From Madurella fahalii (Eukaryota > Ascomycota > Sordariomycetes > Sordariales): a stretch of 64,000 nucleotides of DNA. The stretch is taken from assembly GCA_029876055.1 (NCBI GenBank), contig CM056874.1:1178001-1242000 (forward strand), read 5' to 3'. A program made the translations under genes and the position numbers. Positions 55,980-64,000 of this stretch are shown piece by piece; the stretch's first letter is position 1; each line of letters starts with the position of its first letter. The notes under the pieces were generated by a model. The model searched no databases. It saw only the letters and a program-made list of their open reading frames with translations, and was not told where the DNA came from.

Positions 55980-57353
55980 TTACACACTATTTCTCTGAAA
56001 CTCTAAAAGTTTTCTCGACATGAATTTGTCAGAGACAGAAGGCTTCACATATCGAAACGCAAAGTCAAAATGCCTCCGACACAACTCTCGCCTCTCCGGG
56101 TACTGACCATTCTCATCCGGCACTTGCTCTTGGATGCATCCCATAACAGCCGACACACACAAATTCTTCAGATCTGAACCCGAGAATGACCGTGTTAAAC
56201 CAGCGATAAGATCAATCGTCAAACCCTCGCCAAACTTCTCGTCGCGGAGAAGAATTCTAAGAATACCCTTTCTACCTTCGAGCGAGGACACATCTATCAA
56301 GATGCGTACCGGCGTCCGACGCAAAACAGCAGGGTCAAGATCTCACGGCATCTTCGTCGCAAGGAGGACAAAGGGGTTGCCGTCTTTGCCTTTCATCGCC
56401 CCGTCCCATTTGCGTAGAAACTCACTCAGCATCGAGCGAACAAATTTCTTGTCGTCCTCACGGTGTTTTCCCAGGATACCATCGGCCTCGTCAATAAACA
56501 TGATGCAGGGGTAAAGCTTCCTAGCCAGACCAAAGGCAGCGTGGATGGCTTTTTCGTCGTCACCCCAGCACTTGTGGAAGATGTCGCTGGATGAGATGGT
56601 AAGCATGTTCAGCCGGCATTTTCGCGCGACTACTTGCGAGGCGAGAGTCTTTCCAGTGCCAGGTGGACCAAAGACGACAGCTCCGGTGAGTCGATTCCGT
56701 TGCAGGACTCCATATTTGAGCTCGCTTCCGCGCACCAAGGATATGTGGACGCTCGTTTCTAATGCAATGATTACGGTGGGATCGAGATGAACGTGAAAAT
56801 GATCACCCGGACCTTCTCCTGTAGGGATTTTGGTCAGCCTCTGCATTTTCAGGGCCGAAACACAGTTCGTACTCAAGTCTGCAATGTTATCGGTGAGATT
56901 GCTTTCATAATCATTACACTCTCTCCTCATTCTTCTGATCAAGTCGTCGTATGACTCTGGCCCGCCATTCTTGGTTGTAGCTAGCCCAGGAGCATCCTCA
57001 TTTGATTCCTTTTCGACCCATGTAGCAGCGAAGCCCCCAGATATGAGCCGCGGCGGTCGAATGACAAGTTCACAGGCCTCAAATCCAAGTCGGTCGACCC
57101 CACTGGAACCTAGAGTAAAACCGTATCGTGCGAGCGAAGAACTGTCCACCGTGACTCGATACATCAAACGGGGATGTGTCGCATCGCGCTTTGGCTCGCA
57201 GGATGTGCAAAAGTCGGTATGGTAACAGACGGTGCATTTGTACCTGATGCCTCCAAGATCGGATCGCAACGTCGATGGACAAAACTTGCCATCGCATTTA
57301 ACCCCGTTATGTAATAACGAGGTCTGGTGTCCCCGCGCTGGTCGTACTGGCAT
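55980..57353 (-). pseudogene. ZZ-type zinc finger-AAA ATPase gene with one in-frame TGA
   Basis: From ATG 57353 the frame encodes 457 codons, interrupted only by a TGA at 56345-56343 (LLATKMP-stop-DLDPAVLRRTPVR). N-terminally there is a ZZ-like finger (CDGKFCPST, RYKCTVCYHTDFCTSCEPKRDATHPRLMYRV). The AAA module follows: Walker A VVFGPPGTGKTLASQVVA, Walker B CIMFIDEADGILG, the sensor-1 region FVLLATK, and after the stop arginine-finger-like LRRTPVRI and sensor-2-like FSGSDLKNLCVSAV. The core resembles Msp1/ATAD1-type AAA ATPases, which extract or remodel membrane proteins, but the ZZ finger puts it in a fungus-expanded family of unknown role. The stop codon lies in a conserved block, so truncation would destroy the ATPase. 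A GTGAGA donor-like site overlaps the TGA, but the intron it would define breaks the frame. Confidence 0.7.
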
Positions 57354-58559
57354 CTGTGGACAATGGATTCAAGACACTAGAGCTATAAACCGACGTCTCT
57401 TCAGCGTCACTAGCACTGGAGCTCAAGAGTCCAAGAAAGGGGTTAAATCTCCCATTAGTCCACTGTCCCGTAAGACATCGAGCGTATTTCTGTTGCTGCG
57501 TCGGTGAGGCCCATGGAATAGTAAGGTATAGAGGTCTCATTTTTGACTTGTTCTGGGGATAGAAATGAGAATGAACTGACTCAAGTTCTTTTGAACGGGT
57601 CGTCAGCCCCTGTGAGCAGCTGTTATAGTTGAACGGGGTTTAAGCAAGGCCAAGCGCCTCAAGCACACAGCTGCTGGCATTAAACTGTTAAGGGCCGCCA
57701 TTTTCGAACTTGGGCGCAATCCCAGCATCACATTACGGAGGCGAAATATGATTGATGCCTCATTGAATGCCTATGGCGACGGCCAACCGCTCATTGCCCA
57801 TAATTATGCTGTGGTTAGGCATGACCGAAGTAAACACTACCTGTCATCGGCAGGCGACGTGGCAACTGGGGTCATGGGCACAACAACTTCTGGCGAGGTG
57901 ACGTATAGACCACACAGGTTATCTCGCAGGATTTGTGTCACTTCAGAGTGGGGTTGTGTGGTAGTTGCCAACTGGCTACCATTCTCCTCTGCAAATTCAA
58001 AGTGGTGACTCCGCCTTGCAACACACAGTCCAGCCTGTGCGTTGGCGAGCATAGCCGTTCGAAAAATCAAGGAAGAATATTTCCGTGGCCTATATGCGGT
58101 TACCTAACCACGATGGGATGTCGAATTAACTCTGGTGCTGAGTAAGGCAGCTCATAATGCGGCCCAACGATGCCTACATCATTGGTCAATCCCTCGTCGA
58201 AGGTACGAGTATCAAGGTTGAGGTACAGTATCAGAACTCTGGGAAACACCACAACCTCCCTCATGTAAAAGGAAAACCGAGTTTTAACCCTTTACCAGAC
58301 CTTTTCTTTACCATATCCTTTTGCTCACTTGAACTCTCCGCGCTTAGAACGCGTTGGACCCATACCCCAGTCCCCTTAAGAATCATGTCGACCCCCAATA
58401 ACACCGTGACTAGTAGGTCACAACAACAGCGCCCTGATCGGACCCTGGGAACGGACGTTCTACGCCGTGCTACGTCGTTCCCGGCAACTGGAACCCAGGA
58501 CGCTCGCTTCATCCGCAATCATTTCAGTTAAATAGCACCTCTATAACCTTGCGTCCCGT
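57354..58559. other. Intergenic, no supportable gene
   Basis: A 77-codon minus-strand frame upstream of the AAA gene (57307-57540) could be an earlier exon, but no matching donor was found. A short frame at 58384-58530 (MSTPNNTVTSRSQQQRPDR) is unassigned. Confidence 0.4.
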
Positions 58560-58810
58560 GCCTTTTGCTCTCTTGCAGGTCTGCAACTTGACTACCACGA
58601 CTTTCTATCTACGTATCATATGTTTTCACGATCCAGGTACCTAAGTTGATTCTATTTGTTTATACTGGTTTGACTTTGTCTGGTATGCAGGAGCCTGCTG
58701 TTGTAGTTGCTTGACCTTGTCCGCCCGCTTGCTAAATGTCTTTTTTCGCCCCCCCTGTTTTGTAGGCATGTGGTGTAGATATGGGTTTCTCCGCCATTCT
58801 AATAACTAAT
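58560..58810 (+). repeat. Diverged LTR-like relic, copy D
   Basis: Only the 3' part of the repeat is recognisable: TTTGACTTTGTCTGGTATGCAGGAGCCTG, TGTTGTAGTTG, CTTTTTTCGCCCCCCCTGTTTTGTAGG, then GTGGTGTAGATATGGGTTTCTCCGCCATTCTAA. The order matches the last 130 bp of copies B and C with many substitutions. Confidence 0.42.
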
Positions 58811-59420
58811 ATATTTTGATATTCATATCTCAGGATAGCAAGACGAATGCCGACATAGTGAAGAACCACAGGAGGACTTATCTACACCTACACATCTATA
58901 AAACAAGAAGAAAAAAAGATAGTTGATACGCTGAAAGCGTGTAACTTAGCCAATTAGGGGACAGGCTATCCGATTGATATCACGTTAATGATCACCCAGA
59001 AATATTTATGTTACCCATTGGTGCCTATAGGTCGGTATTTCCCCACCCTTTAAAGCCCCGGTCCAACCGCGAGGCATTCGCAAACAGTGATACATTGCTT
59101 GTGTGATATCAGGACCAACAGCTCCTCGAGCTGCCCAATCAGACGCAGTGGTAGGCCTGGTCATGCAAGACGGCGGCCGCCCCACTGAGGCCTACATTGT
59201 CACACCATTTGTTCCGCCAAACCCCGCCGGCCACATCACGTCCTACTAGACTCCCGCCCTTCTTTTCGCCTGGAATTCTCTGGTGCTGGCAAAGTGCGGC
59301 TGCCCAGCAAAAGCACGCCAACTCGACGATATATTCTAGGGTCTCAGCTTCCGAAGCGCTCACCCAAGCATCGTGCAAACTCCGCAGACACTCGTCTCCT
59401 CCCAGGAAGCCAGAGGCAAA
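58811..59420. other. Intergenic, IFI6-like gene promoter side
   Basis: No gene seen. AT-rich at first, then GC-richer toward the start codon. Confidence 0.45.
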
Positions 59421-60116
59421 ATGGCAAAAGTCTCACAAAAAATGGCGACCGACGCTTCCCGTCTGATCTCAGCCGGCAGTTCTGCGGTAACATCGAAGAT
59501 GACCGAGGCGAAGCCTTTGATGGCCGCTGTCGCTACGAAAGCATCGGAACATGTTAAACAGGCTGCTGGGAAGGTACTGTACCTTAACATCTTTCTGTAT
59601 TGGTCAAGGTAGCATTTCCTTCTAATAACGATATCAACTCCAACACAGGCAGCACAATACGCGACCGACCACCCAACGCGGACGGGATGGATCGCAGGAG
59701 TTACCGTAATCACTTTTGTGCCGCAGCTGGTTATTGCCCCTGTGCTTGGCCTAGCAGGGTTCGGCGCTGCTGGTGTTGTGAAGGGTAAGTATCTCCTGCA
59801 ATCTCTGGGTCTTTGCATCTGGTCTGCTAGGTGTTCGACCGAGTCTACACCTACTACCACCATCGCCGGGGCCGGAAGATCCTTGTACAGTACACCGTGA
59901 GCTAATATTTACTTCGCCGTTCCAGGCACGATGGCTGCGGCAATCCAAAGCGGCATTGGAAACGTCGCGGCTGGAAGTGTCTTCGCGACGTTACAGAGCG
60001 CAGCTGCGGGAGGGGCTGGCGCATCGGTGGTCGCTGGGTTTACTCAGGTTGCGGTACCGGTTGCGGCTGCTGCGGTTGCTGGAACGAAGCGGCTTTGGTC
60101 TAAAATCAGGTGTTAG
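59421..60116 (+). CDS. IFI6/IFI27 (ISG12)-family membrane protein
   Basis: Three exons (59421-59573, 59649-59784, 59926-60116) encode 159 residues. Intron 1 is 75 bp and intron 2 is 141 bp. Both have GT donors and CAG acceptors and join in frame. After an Ala/Lys-rich amphipathic N-terminus (KMATDASRLISAGSSAV) comes the Ala/Gly-rich membrane core typical of the Ifi-6-16 domain: PVLGLAGFGAAGVVKGTMAA, IQSGIGNVAAGSVFATLQS and AAGGAGASVVAGFTQVAVPVAAAAV, ending in a basic KRLWSKIRC. In animals these interferon-induced proteins sit in mitochondrial or inner nuclear membranes and modulate apoptosis. In fungi the role is unknown. The next gene is a methyltransferase on the same strand, 670 bp away. 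Confidence 0.85.
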
Positions 60117-60785
60117 GCTTTTCGTATAGGCGATTTCGAGATGTCGTGGAGGGTTCTGCTGGGCTGGATCTGGTGTTTTTAAGATGGTAACCTTCTCGGA
60201 GTGAATGAAGACTCCCTCACCCCAGGCTCCGAATTAGTTGATGTTTGATAAACGGTCATTTTCTTGAAATCTGGAGCTCTTGGAGTCCGCAGTACTGGTT
60301 TGTGTATTAAGAGGCCTACGCCGGGCTTTGTTGCGGCTGCGTTTGCGTGTTAGACTAGAATTCTTTGCTGTCCAGATTGCCACGATCCTTCCGATTACCT
60401 TCTTCCTAGGATTATACACCTTTAGTAATCCCACCTCATCACTAGGCTCTATCATCGTCGTACGAAGTGAATCGGGTGAGACTCTGTTGAATGCGTCAGT
60501 TCCACAGAGAACTGGCAAGCCGCGCAATCGGACACATTTCGGAGAGTAAAGAGTGGGCCATCAATTGAGGGCAAGAATTCCTTTGCTTTGTTGGTACGGA
60601 CTCTTCTCGGATATTTAACAGGCTTCCCATTCGTTAGCCTAGGGTCCCAATCCGGATTATATATGTACCTGACGTTCCTGTTCGAGTCGGCGTATAAAGC
60701 AGTTGCCGTGTCGGTAGATGGACCGCGGCGTGATTACCCAACTCACCCCTTTACCATAGATTTGAACTTGTATTCAGTAGCGGCC
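60117..60785. other. Intergenic, methyltransferase promoter side
   Basis: 669 bp. An open frame from 60588 runs into the methyltransferase, but its first 66 codons lack an ATG in good context and are treated as leader. No other gene seen. Confidence 0.5.
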
Positions 60786-61803
60786 ATGGCACTCTCCCGC
60801 AGCGCCGCGGCAGCCGAGCTGCAGAAGGTCTACGCCAACGCCGGCAAGGGGGTGACAGCTAGCGAGTTTGAGGAAACAGTGCTCGATAATGGCCGCCGCG
60901 TCAGCACACCTCTTGTAATGAGGCTTTTAAGTCAGATGGGCCTCGGAAACGACACCGACAAACCGTTCAAGTTGTTTGAAAATGCCTGCGGACCCGGTGT
61001 GGTTGCGCCAGCCCTGCAGAAGCTCATCAAGCCCGACGTCTTGAAACAGAGCAGCATCCTCTGCGGGGATTTCTCCGAGCCACTTGTTACATTAGCGAAG
61101 AGCCGGATGGAGAATGAGGGGTGGTTGAACACTGAGGTGAGGAGGATCGACGCCCAGGTAAGGAAGCTTGTCCGCTTTTCCCGCTGTCAATGACTGACAG
61201 ATTGCTGGCAAGAAAACCGGGCTCGCCAGCGGCTCTTTCTCTCACGTGGCAACGAACATCGCCTTTCACGTTGTGCCAGACTCGGAGGCTGCCGTGGACG
61301 GTAAGAGACAGAAACAATGACAAGCTCCTAGGCGGCGCTAATGAATGCTTCTAGAGGCAATCCGTGTCCTGGCGCCGGGCGGCGTATTTGGCTGCACAAC
61401 TTGGCACAAGGAAGCAAGCTGGGTTACCCACCTGAAAAAGGCGTTCGCTTCGTTTCCTTTTGAAGCGTCCTTCGACTTTGGGCTGCAGACGACCGAATGG
61501 GGCGAATGGTCGGATATCAACTGGATCAGGAAGATGCTCGTGAGCAAAGGCCTGGAGGACGTCAAGGTCGAAGTATTTGCTTTCATTAGCCATGTGGATA
61601 ACCTTGACTACTTTCTCGAGCGCTTCTCTATGCCCATCGATTTCGTTCTTAAGAGCCAGTGGACCGAGGAGCAAAAGAAAGCGCATCCACGGGAAGAGGT
61701 GATGAGACTGGTCAGAGAGTTTCTCGAGAAGAAGTTTGGGCCTGACGAAGGGTGGGAATCGAGCTGGGTTTCTATAATTGCCACCGGCCGGGTGCCTTGT
61801 TGA
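60786..61803 (+). CDS. Class I SAM-dependent methyltransferase
   Basis: Three exons (60786-61157, 61201-61300, 61355-61803) encode 306 residues. Introns of 43 and 54 bp are short but canonical (GTAAGG to CTGACAG; GTAAGA to TTCTAG). The SAM-binding motif I is LFENACGPGVVAPAL (about 63-77), and the motif II/III region is SSILCGDFSEPLVTLAKSRM. FSHVATNIAFHVVPDSEAAV and EAIRVLAPGGVFGCTTW are the motif IV/post-IV region. It is close in outline to the UbiE/LaeA-like methyltransferases often seen near fungal secondary-metabolite or stress genes. No biosynthetic core gene is visible here. The C-terminal half is Trp/Glu-rich and likely forms the substrate lid. Substrate unknown. Confidence 0.86.
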
Positions 61804-62330
61804 TTTTTCTTTTTCTTTTTTATTTTATTTTATTTTGTCTTTCTTTCTTCCTTTCTTTTTTTTTCTTTTTCTTTCTTTCAATTTTTTTTTTATTATTAGA
61901 AAAGCTTTTTTTCTTGATGTAACTACTACTGGCAGTGATCATTTCAATGGAACTTGGGCCGCAAAGCCTGCGAACCCCGCATCGGGCGCATCCACATTGT
62001 TTTCCTGCAGGACGTCAATTGATTCGTGCAGACCACGTGACGGGATTCGCATCTCTCAGCCCCTCTGTGAGGCGCGCTGGGGAAATCCAGAACCGCGAAG
62101 ATTCCCCAGGAGCTTCTGGCTTCCCGCCTACCTCCCAGCACGTCTTGAAACGTCCAGGTGCTTGCGGCGGCGAAATCAGCGAGATCTAGACGGGCCAGCC
62201 GCCCTTCAGGTTGTCCTCGCCCCTGCGCGCACAAATCGCTGAGAGCAAGTCGCCAACACAGTGCGCGCGCTCAGAGCGCTGAGCGACCGCACCAAGTCCC
62301 AAGCTGCAACCCCCTAAGCAAAAACGTGCC
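61804..62330. other. Intergenic with T-rich tract
   Basis: A strongly T-rich run of about 100 bp (61801-61905) directly follows the methyltransferase stop. The rest is the 5' region of the FAR1-like gene. Confidence 0.5.
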
Positions 62331-63284
62331 ATGGCGGATCTTGGACTCCCACACAACCACCTCGCAACCCTCCTCAACGCGCTCACTTCAATCGACCGTC
62401 GCCTCTCGCGCATCGAGGCCAGCCTAAGGATCTCAAATTTCAACCCCAACGTCGCTCCCGCCGGTGCTTCCTCGTCTTCCAGCTCCTCGGCTGCCCTCCC
62501 GACCTCTGTCCATCAGGCGGGGCCTATCCCGACAGCCCCGCCGCCGCAGCCCACCCATCCCCATGCCCATGCGCCGCAGCACCACCGCCAGGCCCAACCC
62601 CAGCCCGCTGCTCCTCCCGCCCCAGGACAAGTGGTCCCCACCAACAACCCAGGCGCCGCAGCCGCAGCGGCCCACCTCCTCGGCGCCGCTGCAGCCGCCA
62701 CGCCGGCAGTAGCCGTCACCCCCCTGGAGCCGCCCCCGCAGGGGTACACCATCTCGTCGCGGGCGACCATGCAGGAGGAGCTGGACCAGTGGACGCTGCC
62801 GCGCGGGTACAGCATGCGCATCGCCGGCGCCAAGGTCACGGGCAAGCGCAAGGTGCGGTGGGTGTGCTTCCGCGGCGGCGAGGCGCGGCACCACCGGGCG
62901 CCCGTCGACGAGGCCGTGCTGCTCAAGGCCAAGGCCGAGGGCCGCCGCAAGCCGACGACGGACCGCGCCAGCAAGAAGTGCGGCTGCCTGTTCAAGTTCG
63001 AGGTGATTGAGACGGCCAAGGACAGCGACGTGTGGGTGCTGCACTACCCCAACGAGGAGCACAAGGTGCATAACCACGGCCCCTCGGACCAGACGAGCGA
63101 CCCGCGCGCCCGCAAACTGCCCGGCTTCATGTCGGCCGAGGTCGATCAGTGGTTGCGGGACGGGTGGTTGGTGAGTAAGATACAGGAGGAGCTCAAGGCG
63201 CGCGGGTTCACGAATGTGCTGAACACGGATTTGTATAATCGGAAGAGGTTGTTGAAGAAGGAGGGAGCCCAACTTATGGGCTGA
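62331..63284 (+). CDS. FAR1-like zinc-finger DNA-binding protein
   Basis: 317 residues, single exon, ATG 62331. N-terminus: a short leucine-rich helix (LATLLNALTSIDRRLSRIEASL) that may dimerise, then about 100 residues of Pro/Ala/His/Gln low complexity. From about 145 to the end lies a FAR1/WRKY-GCM1-like zinc domain: MRIAGAKVTGKRKVRWVCFRGG, SKKCGCLFKFEVIET and DVWVLHYPNEEHKVHNHGP give a C..CxC..HxxHxH set. It is followed by a helical block (MSAEVDQWLRDGWLVSKIQEEL) reminiscent of the region before the transposase in Mutator-like elements. No DDE catalytic domain follows, so it may be a domesticated transposon N-terminus acting as a transcription factor. That origin is inference. Confidence 0.75.
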   Translation: MADLGLPHNHLATLLNALTSIDRRLSRIEASLRISNFNPNVAPAGASSSSSSSAALPTSVHQAGPIPTAPPPQPTHPHAHAPQHHRQAQPQPAAPPAPGQVVPTNNPGAAAAAAHLLGAAAAATPAVAVTPLEPPPQGYTISSRATMQEELDQWTLPRGYSMRIAGAKVTGKRKVRWVCFRGGEARHHRAPVDEAVLLKAKAEGRRKPTTDRASKKCGCLFKFEVIETAKDSDVWVLHYPNEEHKVHNHGPSDQTSDPRARKLPGFMSAEVDQWLRDGWLVSKIQEELKARGFTNVLNTDLYNRKRLLKKEGAQLMG

Positions 63285-64000
63285 GTTTAGCTATTTCGGT
63301 TGGGATGGGTTGTGGGATGGCGTTGCTTCGGGAAGGCATTATAGAGATGGTAAATCCGGCGAAAAATCACCGGTTGACAAACTTGACCAAGGTGAGGGTA
63401 TCAAGGGAAGGCGTTTGATGGGAGTTGCGGGTTTCACGCTGCTTAAAACGGGATTGAGCAGAGATAGAAGAGAAACGACGGGGTAAAAGGTGGGACTCAC
63501 GAATGTCAATAGGCAGGTTATTTAGAGATAAAAGGGAATGGGGGGAGAGCGCCCTCAGTCGGACTTATGCTTGCGCTGCAGCGTAGCGGTTTATGCGATC
63601 ATTAGTAGTGCGTTAAATATCGAATGAACATTGCCTTCGCCGCCGAAACGCTCATTTTCTAAGTGACTTGTTAGACGCCAAGATGCCGGAAGATGTAGAC
63701 CAAGGTAGATAATGGAAATCAGATAAAAGATACGATCATCTTTTGCTATCAACTATGAAAGCCGTGGCCCTGGAACCGCGGTTGTAACGTGGACCTGCCT
63801 AGATACCTTCAATACCGAGTCAGGACGATGAACTTAGAACCCCTACCCGCATCGAGCACCTCTTGTAATCCATGCGCCTTGACGGCTGAACCACATGCTG
63901 CCTTCATAATTTGTTTCAGCGCCGATTATGTCTACCTATGAAGGCAACGCCAGGCACTGTGACAGTCCGACTTGTTCGGCAACTTTGAGTTCCGATCTCT
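63285..64000. other. Intergenic right edge
   Basis: No gene seen. Confidence 0.5.

Noticed and set aside
56293..56345. Intron starting GTGAGATC over the TGA of the ZZ-AAA gene
   Set aside because: The 53-bp intron would shift frame and delete the conserved DLDPAVLRR block, so it does not rescue the gene.

Overview
The window is nuclear DNA of a filamentous ascomycete, most likely a sordariomycete close to the Sordariales/Chaetomiaceae. The reasons are GC-rich coding sequence, short introns of about 53-150 bp with GTRNGY donors and CTGAC/CTAAC branch points, fungus-only families (HET, DUF3435, LYC1-type acetyltransferase, GH79, cupredoxin and DM13 surface proteins) and eukaryotic housekeeping genes. 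The species call is inference. No tRNA, rRNA or CRISPR array was seen.

Layout. (1) 0-7.5 kb is accessory: a degraded DUF3435 tyrosine-recombinase gene of the type that drives giant Starship elements, then an intact HET-domain gene lying between two same-direction LTR-like relics. (2) 7.5-47.2 kb is mostly an ordinary gene-dense stretch. It holds a two-HKD phospholipase-D-like protein, a secreted M28 leucine aminopeptidase, the mitochondrial ATPase AFG1, a MYND-like gene with one in-frame TAG, a small membrane protein, a LYC1-like acetyltransferase, CCT1/TCP-1 alpha divergent from prolyl-tRNA synthetase, exonuclease V, a ferric reductase divergent from a DM13 surface protein, a GH79 beta-glucuronidase, a fungus-specific unknown, an FHA-kinase gene with one in-frame TAA, a GPI cupredoxin, a small membrane protein and the ribosome-biogenesis factor ESF1. 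(3) 47-62 kb is gene-poor and accessory: an LTR-like relic, a frameshifted kinase-like gene, a small membrane-anchored unknown, a ZZ finger-AAA ATPase gene with one in-frame TGA, a more diverged LTR relic, an IFI6/ISG12-family gene and a SAM methyltransferase. (4) At 62.3-63.3 kb there is a FAR1-like DNA-binding protein.

How the genes relate. The housekeeping genes are independent. The clearest physical link is the shared 426-bp promoter region of CCT1 and prolyl-tRNA synthetase. The accessory genes share a theme of signalling, incompatibility and stress (HET, kinases, AAA ATPase, IFI6-like), sit next to transposon relics, and several are broken or carry a single stop codon. Three genes whose frames are otherwise intact across hundreds of codons carry exactly one in-frame stop each (TAG at 17402, TAA at 39378, TGA at 56345-56343 on the minus strand). 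That could mean young pseudogenes, assembly error or, for the TAG, A-to-I RNA editing. No complete new multi-gene system can be proved from the sequence alone.
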